From contig CM035234.1 in assembly GCA_020226215.1 (NCBI GenBank), forward strand, positions 49,727,275 through 49,791,274: a stretch of DNA of 64,000 bases. Direction: 5' to 3'. The stretch's first letter is position 1. Each line of letters starts with the position of its first letter. Shown here piece after piece: positions 51,396 through 63,399 of the stretch. Both the position numbers and the translations under genes were made by a program. Origin of the DNA: Sindora glabra (Eukaryota; Streptophyta; Magnoliopsida; Fabales; Fabaceae). The notes beneath the pieces are model-generated. The model was not told where the DNA came from. It did no database searches and worked only from the letters and a program-made list of their open reading frames with translations.

Positions 51396-54300
51396 TTTAT
51401 GTTTATTTTGAAACCAAATTATATTAATGTAATCTATAAGCTACTTTGTGAAGTTTATTAAATAATAGTTTATTATTTTTAAATAAGCTAATATGTCAAA
51501 TATCTCTAAATGTCATTTTATAACTTATTAACTCAATAAACTAATAAATTTATTTATTTATTGTACTAATCATAACTAATTCTTTTTGGCAATAAGAAGA
51601 GTAACAAGCTACATAATATACACACAAGGTACTAAATTTAAATTTAGGTTATAATGGAAAAAGAAACTTGTAAATCAACATTAGGTACCATTATATTACT
51701 AAAGATATTAGTTATAATTAATATTAATTCATTGATTTGACTTGACCAAAGAATTTGGAATACAATAAATTTGATTATGTTAAAGAATAAAGATGAAATT
51801 TAATTTATTGTGTCAAAGAATTAAATAAATTATATATTGTAATGATTTTTTAAAAAATTATTAATTTTAACCAAGTAATATCATGTATATATATATAAAA
51901 ATAGTAAAATCAACTAAACCGTATTTACTTAATAAATATAATTACAATAGGTTATCCTTTTTATCTGATAATTATTGTTTAGGTGTAATAAATTGATAAA
52001 ATATTAATAAATATTTTCATAAATAAATTGTATGTCAACATGAGGGGTAAGATTGGCAAAGAAAAACATTTGTTATAGATGGAATTAAGTTTGTTAAGTG
52101 CTAAGGAAGGTTTGTAAAATTTTAAAAAATAGAGAAAAAGTGAATGACTTTAATCCAAAGAAGTAAATGAAAATTACCCTTTTACTATGTATAATACGGA
52201 CAAAAAGAAAAGGGAAGAAATCCACGGGGGAACGTGGTGGAGTCAGACAGCAAATTCGTGACCATGACCGCGCGATAAATCACGCCGTTGCACGGTGGGA
52301 CCTACACAGTCCGTTATTCGTGATGTTGTCGGTCTATTTTGAGCAAGAATTTAATTAAAAATAATTTAAAGGAAATTTATGTTATTCCATTTTTATTTGT
52401 ATATTTCTACAAGATAGGAATAGGAATGTAACTGATAATACCAGAATTAAAACGATAAACCAATTAAATATTAATTTTATAATATTTAAATAAAATTTAA
52501 ATTTAATTTATTGTTGGTGTAAATAAATTTTGAGAGAGCTTTGTATGTTCTAATTATACCACATATTTTTAGTTATAATCAGAAAATGAAGGATAGCTGT
52601 TAATTTTTATAATTTTTAATATTTTTAAAAATAAAAAAATTAAATTTTTAATATGTATGAATCTCATAAAATTGATAGTTCTTCTCCATTTATTTGTTAT
52701 TATTAAGGACATATGATATAATTAGAGTATATAAAACTTCCTCACTTTATAGTATTACTTAATAATATGTTTCTGTATTAATAAAAAACTATTAAAATTA
52801 GAGAAAATTACATTTTATCTACTTGTAATTTTCCCCTTTTTATTTAACTCATCTGTAGTTTCGATTGGTCTAATTTATTCACCATATTTTTAATTATTAA
52901 TATAAACTATTTTTACTTAAAATTTAACAAAAAAATTCTCATATATTACATATGATTTTTACTTCCATAAATTTTAACTTAATTTAACACTCAATTAGAA
53001 CTAATTTACCTCCTAAAATTCCTATTTGATACCTTATATTTAACACTTGTGGACTAAATTATATAAGATAAATTTCAAATAAAGTTATGATTTTTTAGAG
53101 GGGAATTTAGTTCTAAGTGAATATTTAGTTGGGTCAAAATTTAAGAATGTGAAGATTGTATACAATATATGTGAATTTTTTTATTAAATTTTGGGAAAAA
53201 TAATTTAGTTGGACAAAGTATTAATAATTAAAAGTATAGGTGATTAAATTACAATACTTAAAGTTATAAATGAATTAAATAAAAAAAGATGAAATTATGA
53301 GAGTTTAAAATGTAATTTTTAAAATTTTAATTATTTTTTTAATAATATATTTTTTTATTATGTGAAATATTTTACACTAGCCATATCAAACTTTATGATC
53401 GTAAAATATTTATGCCCTGAATTTTTAAAGAATGTAATATAGTTTCTAATTATGATAAAACTGTTGAGCACCTACCAAAATTGGGAGTCTTATGGAGGGG
53501 ATTATCCTTCCTGTACCGATCCCATGGCTCCTTACCGCCATTGCAAGATAGCAAAAATGTAAATATCATAGTACTCTTGGAACAATCACACAATTAACAG
53601 GGAGGAAAATTGTAAAAAAAAAAATAAAAAAGCCAGTAAGGAAGAATCGATGTGGGATGGGATGAGCTCAGTTCTTAGAAATTGGTCGAAAACATCATTA
53701 TCAGAAGTTTAGAACTAAAAAGAAGCCAACAAGTAAATGGCACAAAGATTAACGCCGATGCACATTAACAGCCAAACAAATGAGAAGGAAGAGGAACATG
53801 AGTTACATGAGATCCAGCGTAAATATTTTTAGAAACATCTTAGGAAGAGATAGACACCTAAATTAGAAGTCAACCGCGGGGCATGTTTAAAGAACTGTTC
53901 TTTACATCCATTGATAACATTAGACAAAAAATAACAGCAAAAATGAAAGGGATGTAGAAAAAATAAATAAATAAAAGAAAAAGGGGGTAAAAATGATGAC
54001 CCACTAATCCCAATCCATTCTTTATCAATACAATTTCTCATGAAACAAATAGTTTGAAAAGGTAATCAAAATACAAATAGAGAAGAAGAATAGAACCATG
54101 CAAAAACATTTTTCAGCACACAATGCCAATAGTTAATAAGAGAATGCACAAAGCAAGAGCAAAAGGAAGAACAAGAAACCGGCATGGCGGCATTTAAGTA
54201 AACAAAAATGAATCTAGATTAAAAGATACTTAGAAGTGCAATCAGTACAAACAAAATTTGCTGGATGCCCATTTTCATCCTCAAGCTCGAAAGTAAACCA

Positions 54301-54571
54301 GATCAACCCACAAAATTAACAGAATAAAAAATCAAAGTCTATATCTTTAAACACAGAAATGCATTATTCAAAAGCGTGCCCTTTGAACAATACAACTAAC
54401 ATATTTGTCAAATAAATCATACCCATAAACACGCAGATAGAAAAACAGAGATTTACTTGTCATTGTTGTAATCCATTTCTGTTGAAGCAACAAAACCCTT
54501 CTCACTAATCAAAGTCTCCCCTTCTCACTCTGTCTCCTCCTACCCATAGAGTATCTGTGAGTTGTGTGCTG

Positions 54572-55051
54572 TGTTGGAAGTATGAATTAAAATCACAAAA
54601 AAAGGAAATTAATCATAATAAATTTATGAGCGTACCTGGAGCATAATTTGATGAGGCCATGACTGATCTGAAAAATAATGAGTAGAATTACAACCTACTT
54701 TACCCCTTAGGTTATCAAGATAGAGAGAAAAGGGAGAGAAAAATTTAGAAGAGTGGGAATCCTTATTTTTCTGTGTGTCAAAATAATAACCCTGATCTCT
54801 CTATTTAAAGTTAGACTTGTGATAGGAAACTGCTGACCACTAAAGGGCTGTAAGTTGGGACCTTTACCCATATGGGCTTATGCATGATCCAACCTATCAT
54901 GAATCATACACATTAAACTAGGGTCCAATCTATTCTATGCTCAATGTTAAAATACAAAACTAATTACTTAAATAAATATTTCAATAATTAATTAATATTA
55001 ATCCATATAATATTTCTAATAAAATTAATTATTTTATTTTTAAATACAACA
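54572..55051. mobile_element. 480-bp solo LTR in module copy 3
   Basis: It begins TGTTGGAAGTATG and ends AAATACAACA, so the outermost five bases TGTTG/CAACA are inverted matches. The flanks are TGCTG and TGCCG, a 5-bp duplication with one transition. Copies 1 and 2 lack it. Its size and ends suggest a copia-type LTR; the orientation cannot be decided. Confidence 0.8.
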
Positions 55052-55174
55052 TGCCGCTGTATATAAATACCAGAGAGCAAAAACTAGAATGTACCGTCTC
55101 TCTCTCTCTCTCTTCTCCTTCTACATTGATCTGAAGTTTCTCTCAATGATTATTTTTCTTTGATTTATATATTC

Positions 55175-55380
55175 TTTTGTGTTTCTTCAGAGAGATTACG
55201 TTGTACTTTGATTATGTAGTCAATCAATTTACCACCAAATTTACTTATATATCAAATTCATCTTTTATATTAATTTTGATATATTATATGAGGTTACATA
55301 ATAATATATTAATAATTAAATTTAATAATACATTAATATATTACTATAGAATAATGCATTATAATTACCTCCTTACTTTC
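55175..55380. other. ~205-bp insertion in the promoter part of copy 3
   Basis: Copies 1 and 2 run directly from the TTATATTCTTTT stretch to the TATATTAGCGAC stretch; copy 3 has about 205 AT-rich bases between them. No inverted ends or target duplication is evident, so its origin is unknown. Confidence 0.55.
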
Positions 55381-55984
55381 TATATTAGCGACCAAAAGAT
55401 AAAGGGAAGAAATCTAAGGGGCGAAGGTGGCGGAGTTGGACAATTTTGTGACCATGACCGTGGGATAGATCACGCTGTTGCTTGGTTGGTGGGACTTTCT
55501 CCAGTCTGTTACTCGTGATGTTCTCAAGCCTGTTACGAGGAAGAATTAGATTAAAAATACTATGAAAGAAATTCACGTTCTTCCATTTTTATTTGTACGT
55601 TTCTGTTTACAAGGTAGAATAGGAATGCATTTGATAGTACCAAAATTAAAATGATAAATTAATTAAATATTTCATTTATTTCATTTATATCATTTATATA
55701 AAAATTTAAATTTAATTTATTATTAATATAAATAAAATTGATACAATCATTTAATTATATAAATAAAATTATTATTTAATCATATTTTTTCTTATTAATA
55801 AAAGAATTATTAAAATTAGAAAAAATTATAATTTATTTACTAGTAATTTCATCATTTTTCATTTAACCAATTAGTAGTTTTCAGTATTATAATTTATCCA
55901 CTCATGTTTCTAACCATTAGTATTTTAATCACTTAAACTATTTTCCACTCAAAATTTAATAAAATATTTTAACCTATCAAGTGG

Positions 55985-58900
55985 ATTTCTAATAGGATAA
56001 TATATAAACAAGCCTTGAATTAGGTGATTAAAGTAGAATTACATGCTAAGGAAAGACAAAGTAGAGAAGCAAGTTCAAGAAAAAGAAAGAAAAAATTTTA
56101 GGGAGGAAATAGTAAAAATATGGGGAAATCAATAATTATATGGAATGTGCTAACTGGAAATAAGTGAACAAGAAGAAACAAATTTCAAGATCGAAGAAGT
56201 TTCTAGCGAAGAGCTCCTAATAATAGATCTAATATTATTCTAAACATTTCTAATAGGATTTATTCATTCCTAAATTTGACTAATAAACCTCCTTATTGTC
56301 ATCAATGTAACTTTAGTCATTTTAGATAGTACAGATGCTATTTTAAATGTGGACATATGGGACATTGAGCTTATGAGTTCCTAACTACTCAACAAAGGAG
56401 AAATATGATAGCCCCCACTTTGCAACCCACTTAAAATATAGTTGTAGTGAAACTGCCAATAATGTTGAATAGGAAGAATAAAAGAAAGGAGTCAGTTAGG
56501 ACCTAAGTAAGAGCATTTGCTATAACACATCAGGAGGCCCAAGATTTAATGTGGTTATAATAAGTAAGATATTAGTTAAAACTTTTCTACTAAAAGTGTT
56601 TTTGATCTTAGTGCTACACATTCTTTATATCTAAAATTTAACGATTAAGCTTTTAAAGTTGGTAAGTGAATTGAATGTGTTGGGATTGGGAGCCATACAA
56701 GCATAGCAGAATAAACCGATCCTAGCCAATAGATTCATGCAAAATGTTAAATCAGAACAAGGATTCATTCAATACCTTTGTTAATGACTCAAGAATTCAG
56801 TCATTGATTACCTTTTCAATTTGTTTTTAGTCGAAGACTCTGAGGTATCCATACGAACCAGTGAATCACCGATGAACATCCATACGAATATCGGTTGGAA
56901 TTGTTCTCCTTTTTCCTCGTAGTGCTAGCTACGCCTCTTCAAGGGTTTTTGATCAAGTAGAGGTGCTAGGATTTTTCTATGCCTTTTGGGGTGCGTGAAT
57001 AATCATTCTATTATTAGCCAACAAGTCTATTTAAATAGGTGCATAGAAAACCCTAACTATTTAGGCTTTGTTCCATGTATAATTATGGGCTTATTATTGG
57101 GCTTTATAATTATAATATGGAATTCTCAAATATTATGCCTAAACAATTTGATCCATTAATTCCAAATCTACTAGGCTCTAAGTGTGTAACCCTACAGGCT
57201 CTCATCACATTGGCAATGATTATTAATCATATTAATGATCATAAACAATGAGCGGTGTTTAGTAACACATCATTGTTACCCAAGTAATGAGAAAGTTGAT
57301 GATTTGACTAAACCTTTACATATGATCATTATCTATGTCCTTTTGTCCTAAACATCTAGATTAAGCACGAGACATGGATCGTGTCATTCTTGTATAGCCC
57401 AATCTTGAGGTTTCTTAATCCCTAAGTAAGTTGATTAAAGCAAATATAATTGACATCCCATGTCAATTCATTTGAGCATGGCCATGCATTTCTTTAGCTT
57501 TACTTAATCAAGGGACCCATAGATGTTGCTCCTATTATATAGGAGGGACAAATTCCATCTTGATCATACAAATCCCTCCGCATGATATGTAACATATCCA
57601 ATAACTACCCTTGCATTCATTCAACCATGAGTGACATAGAATAGTATCAAAATATGAAACTCATATGTAGGGAACCTTGGTGATCTCAGGTCAAAAGATC
57701 ATATTAATAATGATCACTAAGAATCATTCATGACACTCATATAACGATCCGGGTAGTGTTCTTAGGATGGGTCAGTCCAGTTTATAAGTTCTTTAACTTA
57801 TACTCATGTGTAAACTTAATATCCCATATAAATCATCACACATGCTAGTCTTAACATATCAAGGTAACTTAATCCATAATAATATATGATTAGGGATATT
57901 TAAGAATACAACTATTCTAAGGTTATTATCATAATTAAACATATTACATAGATAATATATATAAATATAATAATTAGAATTATTATTAAAATAACATGAT
58001 TCAAAATTACAATCACCAATATGATTAGTTTTAGGGCATATATACTAACAGAATAAACCCTTTACGGTGTATACACTAGCGGGAAAAGTAATTCTTGCAA
58101 CCTATGATGTTAAGGGTTATATGACATGGATAGATAAACATCCAACCTTGATTGATTTAATCGTGTTAAACATAATAGATTATAAGATAATTATAGGGTA
58201 GACTAGTTATTAAAATATCATGTATGTGTTGATTGTTATCACAAGACTATAACCTACTAACCAAATGAAAGAGAAGTTCAAATTTTTTAAGGTGAAAAGA
58301 AAGTAGGAATGCCCACTTTCATGTTATGTATGAAAGTTTGAAAACTGGTAGATAAAGGATACATTGTATGGATAAATTCAGTAAATGAAGTAGAAAAGGA
58401 AAAAGTAGGAATAAATGAAATTCCTATAATAAAAGAATTTTCTAACATTTTTCTAAAGGATTTACCAAGATTACCACCGAATTGAGAATTGAATTTATAA
58501 TTGAAACCATTCTTGGAGTAAACCCAATTTCAACAGCATCTTATTGAATAACACTAACAAAGTTAAAGGAAATAAAAGAGTAATTACAAGATTTGTTAGA
58601 TAAAGATTTTATACAACCTAACACATCAATATGGGGAGCACCAATGCTATTTGTTAAAAAGAAAGATGGCACATTATAGTTATGTATTGATTATTGACAG
58701 CTGAATAAACTCACCATTAAGAACTATTATCCTTTGCCAAGGATAAATGATTTGTTTGATCAATTGCAAGGATCCTAGTATTTCTCAAAATTTAATTTAT
58801 GGTCAAGTTACCATTAATTGAAAATTTAAAAAGAGGATATTCCAAAAATAGCATTCTAAATTTGTTATGGTTATTATTAGTTCTTGGCTATGTCATTTAG

Positions 58901-59340
58901 ATTAACCAATGCTCCTACAGTATTTATAAATTTGATGAATTATATTTTCAAACCTTTCTTCAATAAATCCATTGTTGCATTTATTAATGATATCTTGGTA
59001 TATTCCAAGAGTGAAGAGAAGTATGCACAACATTTAAGAATCACATTGCAAACATTAATGAAGCATAAGTTGTATGCTAAATTCTTAAAGTGCAAGTTCT
59101 AGATGAAGAACATGCATTTCCTAAGCCATGTTGTGTTGCAAAAAGTAATATAAGTAGACCCTGAAAAAGTTGAAGTTGTGCTTAAATGATCACAACTATC
59201 TTTAGTGACAAAGATATGTAGTTTTCTTAAGCTGGCTAGATATTATAGAAGACTTGTAAAATATTTCTCAAAAATAGTTGTAACACTGACCAAGTTAACT
59301 AAAAAAAAGGTTAAGTTTATTTGGAATGATCCCTCTGTCT
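55985..59340 (+). pseudogene. Truncated gag-pol relic of chromovirus C
   Basis: Plus-strand Ty3/gypsy remnant without LTRs. A zinc-knuckle relic (CYFKCGHMGH) lies near 56337-56370, and broken protease pieces lie on both sides of a solo LTR (56560-56677 and 58051-58210). Reverse transcriptase runs from about 58490 to 59190, with FVKKKDG near 58650 and the active-site box altered to FINDILVYSK (58978-59007; the first D of the DD pair is N). The connection domain (ARYYRRLVKYFSKI) follows to about 59330. Frameshifts and stops are frequent. The 3' part is lost at a junction with an opposite-strand integrase fragment. Confidence 0.8.
56678..58050 (-). mobile_element. 1.37-kb solo LTR in chromovirus C
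   Basis: On the minus strand it starts TGTTAGTATATATGCCC and ends CCAATCCCAACA. The flanks are GAATG and GAATA, a 5-bp target duplication with one transition. It interrupts the protease region of chromovirus C. It is less AT-rich than its host and carries no coding domain. Ends and size are copia-like; it is not the R1 family. Confidence 0.8.
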
Positions 59341-59394
59341 ATTATCTACATAGGATTTATGCCAACTTTGAACTACCTATAATTTTTCTTTAAT

Positions 59395-59620
59395 GATTAA
59401 AACCTTATTAATAACATTCTTAACTAGGTCAAGACAAATCATTTTAGCCTCCCCTAGTTTAAACTATCTAGTAAGTGATCTACATTTTCTATTATACAAA
59501 GCTTTAAATGGAGCCACCTGTATACTAGTATGGTAATTACTATCATATGTAAACTCCATTAATCGTAAATGTTTATCCTAACTCCTTTTAAACTTAACCT
59601 TTTGACGCATGTATTACAAG
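59395..59620 (-). pseudogene. Integrase fragment of a gypsy element, opposite strand
   Basis: On the minus strand this reads LRLMEFTYDSNYHTS, then VAPFKALYNRKCRS and FKLGEAKMICLDLV, the end of a Ty3/gypsy integrase. It meets the plus-strand relic of chromovirus C tail to tail near 59340-59395. Since C lacks its own integrase, this may be C's integrase inverted, or another element. Confidence 0.75.
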
Positions 59621-60254
59621 AAGACCAAAAAGAGACATTTATAACCTCAATAAAAGTTGATTTAGGGATGCAAGGGTTGAATAAGAACAAATTGAATGGG
59701 TAAAAGTGGTAGTAATACTCTTATACATGTTTGGGTACTAATATTATGATTACTTACATGAAATTGACATTACTTTGTATTGGTTTGTTACAGTGCCATA
59801 AACAAACCAACATTATCGAGTATGGATACTATATGTAAATATATGGCTAGGATGGTTAACTATATGAAAAGGAATGAAAGGCTTGCCATGATAATTTATT
59901 TAAATTTCAATTTGGCATACATTTGTAACATATAGTTACGTCCTCTTATCACAATTTATGTGTAAACATGCAATTATTCTAAGGTAACATAGAATTATAC
60001 AATGCAACATATATAAAAGCCTTCAAGGAGGAATAAGCTATAAATGTCTTAAGAGAGATGTAAGCACAAGGCCTAGAATGAGCAGGAGCTACTAAATGTA
60101 AACTTAGAGGGTTCGATTGTAAAAGAAAAATTTATACATGATGTGCTTGTAAGTAATTTCTTGTAAATGTATATATCATTTTGTATGTATAATGAAAGTT
60201 ATTTATATGTTTTTTTGTATTATATAATATTGTCTAAAAAATGGTGCTTTTTTG
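59621..60254. other. No gene recognised; probably a retrotransposon remnant
   Basis: Next to the integrase fragment and of similar composition, but I see no domain in it. Confidence 0.35.
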
Positions 60255-61516
60255 CACTAACAAATGCATCTTCCCTAATGTTTATGTCATAGGTTTTGCT
60301 TTTTTTCTTGTAGTCATAGATGTTAACTTTATTTATAAAAAAAAATACACCATGTTAGTTTTTAATTAATTACTAATGTTAAATAAGAATTCTATATCAA
60401 TTTTATTATACAATTGACATTGAAAAAAATATTTTTGACAAATAATATGAAAGAGACCATAGCTTTAAGATGTCAGTTTTAGTTTATGACTAATATAAAA
60501 TAATTAAATGACAATGTTTTTCTCCTCTCAAAACTTATAAAAACAAAGGCAGAAATTGAAATTCAAAGCCTATCCGGAGGAGCATCAAATTGCAAATAAA
60601 TTATAGAAAATGCCTTATGGAGTGATCAACAAGTCAATTTTCATTTTTAAGAAAGATATCCCCTACAATTTCTCTCTAATAGATTAGAAGATCACCTTTA
60701 CTTAATTTCAATTGTTTTTTACTCTTGTTAGTGTCTTCTTATCAACATTAAAGTCCATTTGGACACCTTATTTCTCCTCTAAACTTAAATATGAATGCCT
60801 ATTTATTACATATTGTGTTAATTTTTTTTAGATTTTTTGTTGCTGATTACATTAATTAGGATTTTTGTTGATGTGAGTTTCTTTAAAAAAAGGTAGAAAA
60901 TTTCTTCCTTATAAAGGGTTAGGATGACATAAATATTTCAAGTTTAACGAAAAAAGTCAGGTATTAAATATCTCTTCAACAAAAACACATTGTATTAATG
61001 TTTCACTTTGATTAAGCTCTTGGCTAATGTGAATTTCTTTCCATTAATGTTTTTTGCTATTCAAATTCAAATAAATGTATCATTCTTCATCTTTTTCCAG
61101 TTTATTATATTTGTGATATTAGTTTTAATCATGGAGACATTGAGGTAAGGTTTGAATATTGGTATTACTACCTAAGTAGCAATATAAATTACTAGGTTTT
61201 GTAATTAGATTTGAATACTACTTTAAAGATAATGAGATTTATAAGGAAATAATGTTGGTTATTTAACATAACTAATGTTTTAAAATAATATTGTCAATGT
61301 CAATTATCAATAAAAAAATCAACACCATACTTTAATTATTGGCCAATATACTTAAACTAAGCACATCCATTTTCTTCTAAGAGAACCAATATTGATACTG
61401 ATATTCGATGTTGATTCAATTTGACATAATTTACAGTGACACCTAGATAAAATTTAGGTGGTAATTGATGTGAAATGTGTTAAATAACTTATGTTAAATA
61501 GCTTTTCCATAGTAAT
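60255..61516. mobile_element. Possible short CACTA-type element
   Basis: The left end CACTAACAAATG and the right end, in reverse CATTACTATGGAAAAG, resemble worn CACTA termini. The inside has TTGACATTGAAA, GTCAATTATCAATAAA and AACTAATGTT words like the subterminal repeats of the element at 1103-7189. The 3-bp flanks (TTG and ATA) do not match, so the limits, or the whole call, may be wrong. Confidence 0.4.
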
Positions 61517-62680
61517 GATAATTTTATGATACTAATATATTTAAAAATTTTAGAAGCCAAGGTCTCTTATGCCTCTTTAGAAGTTATGTTCTAGACTTAT
61601 TTACAATGATAATTTATTATCAAGTGAATTGTTTTCAAAAGTTTAAATTATTAGAAGAAGATTCAAATATAGCTCACTTAATAGCTTTTCAAGCTTGAAG
61701 CATAAATAGAGTACAGGATCATCTTATCTAATGCTAAAATTTAATTAAAATATCAAAGATGATAGAAATTAACCCATTTACTTTCCAATCTTAGAGACTC
61801 TGATTAACTATGATTGCAATAATATCTTAATAACATATATCAGTCAATTAAATTTAACAATGATAAATGTTAGTTGTTTACATGCGAATTGATGATTATT
61901 TTTTGGCTATTCATGTAAGAGAGCTAACTTTCAATTTGATTTCAAGAGTAATGACATTTAGTAGTCTAATCCATCAATTTATTGGCCTTTAATGTGCACT
62001 TAACAAGATGAGTTTAAAATTGTAGAACATGATACATTCTACCAAGAAGAAAGGCATAGTGTTAGACCCTATGATTTCAAAGCCTTGAAATTAATTTTTG
62101 AATTTAATTAACTTTTTCTTTTTAAGAGAATATTATCTATTAAGGTGCATGACTTATACTCTGATGACGTTTAATCTTATAAACTTATGAGATATAGATA
62201 AGTTTACAAATTGTTTGTACATGATTTCCTTATGTCCATTAGTTAATTAGTCATTGAATAGATGCAATTCATGAGTTGGAATTTGTTTTTCAATTATTCA
62301 TAACAATTTAGCTTGAATATTCTTTTTTATTCTCAAGTCTACTTTTTAAAAAAATTTTCCTTTAAAACTAAATCCATGGATAAATCGTGGCCTTTCCTCT
62401 TTGAAATTTAGTTAATAAGTAGTATGCATTTAATTTGAAGAAGCAATTGAAATCACACTTGAGGAAATTAAAGAAAAGATATTAAGGTACGGAAATAATT
62501 TAAAGCATTAATGATGGTTATATAGATAATTATAATAAATTTATGAATTTAATTAAATTTGTGGGAATCAATTTTATATTATTATATTGTTAGATCATTA
62601 AAAATAGTTATTAAACTTTTTTTTCCATTTAAGGATAATAGTAAGTATGATAGATAATAGATATATAAACTTGTAGGGAG
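61517..62680. other. No gene recognised
   Basis: AT-rich, with stops in all frames. A TGTTAGACCCTATGATTTC stretch near 62060 could be an LTR start, but nothing else supports it. Confidence 0.35.
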
Positions 62681-62689
62681 GATATAAGT

Positions 62690-63000
62690 AGGCCCATTGT
62701 TGTGAAACCTATTAAAGCTATTATATATTACCCTAATTTTTTCTCTATTGCTTACCTTGAATTAGAGTTAGTAGCCATATTTTTTCACATGCTATAGATC
62801 TTCCTAGGTGACAATGTGGTGTCTAAATCTAAGTCCATTTTCTATACAAATGGCCTATAAGTTCTTATGGAAAATGAATATGAGAGGGATAATAATTAGT
62901 AGTTGTCTAGTTTCCTTTATCCGTCAAAGCTATTGATGAATGGTATGTAACATATCCATGGTAGGCGTAATTGATGCACTTTTATTCTTGAACATTTTCT
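62690..63000 (+). pseudogene. Possible LTR-retrotransposon RNase H relic
   Basis: A plus-strand reading gives YYPNFFSIAYLELELVAIFF, then FLGDNVVSKSKSIFYTNGL, which resembles the RNase H region of gypsy elements of the Tat/Athila type. The match is short and broken, and I would not defend it strongly. Confidence 0.3.
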
Positions 63001-63399
63001 GCTTGGCAACCTATTAGATGTGATTCTAATGTGTTATAATTAATTTAATGTTTCTATAGTATGTACCTGATCTACGCTCCTTTGTTTAGTTTGATCCCTT
63101 TGCATGAATTTGAAACTTAGCTAATGTGTGTTGTTCTTCCTTTAGTGTTTTGATTATAACAATTATTGGTTTGATTGCTTTAGTATTTTTCAAAAAGGTT
63201 TCTAAGACATTTTGAAATTGGTGAATTATTTGGTGAATAACCTAAATTAGGTGTATAACCTAATTGTCTTGCACTTTAAGGTTCCTCCTCTTCCAGATAA
63301 TCCATAAAGTGATGCATATTGTTATAGTTGATTGATATCCTATTTATTAATGTATATCATTTTAGCAAGAGTTACTAGTCCTCATTTTGAAACTTTGTC

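Larger units (their letters stand above)
48326..52179. mobile_element. MULE-type DNA transposon with long inverted repeats
   Basis: The left end reads GGGTAAATTTCATTTG, and the right end in reverse reads GGGTAATTTTCATTTA. The inverted similarity runs about 170 bp to an R1 insertion (48497-50103) and then continues at 50104-50560 against 51400-51890, giving arms of about 0.65 kb. The flanks are TTTTACTTT (48317-48325) and TTTTACTAT (52180-52188), a 9-bp target duplication with one mismatch, as in Mutator-like elements. Copies 1 and 3 of the module provide sites without the insert. No transposase is seen, so it is non-autonomous. Length is 3854 bp including the R1 insert. Confidence 0.85.
47085..53445 (-). 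pseudogene. XRI1 5' module, copy 2 (broken, split by a MULE)
   Basis: This stretch aligns with 34702-37285: exon 2 relic at 47089-47144, intron 1, exon 1 relic at 48008-48027, promoter to 48325, then after the MULE the promoter continues from 52189 to about 53445. The start codon is changed to ATA, and exon 2 has a TAG where W stood in the KEPWDW stretch. It has no exons 3-9. It shares extra sequence with copy 3 that copy 1 lacks. It is more decayed than copy 3. Confidence 0.85.
53457..55975 (-). pseudogene. XRI1 5' module, copy 3 (start codon and both exon frames intact)
   Basis: Alignable with 34702-36782. Exon 1 (54457-54476) is kept with its ATG and encodes MDYNND; its splice donor GTAAAT is intact. 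Exon 2 (53476-53531) is open and encodes EPWDRYRKDNPLHKTPNF, with a GTAGGT donor, but the acceptor before exon 2 is AA instead of AG. Exons 3-9 are missing: after exon 2 the sequence runs into the upstream end of copy 2. A 480-bp solo LTR (54572-55051) and about 205 bp of extra sequence (55175-55380) sit in the leader/promoter part, and about 70 bp around the solo LTR is deleted. Calling it a pseudogene is conservative: it could still start a transcript. Confidence 0.85.
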
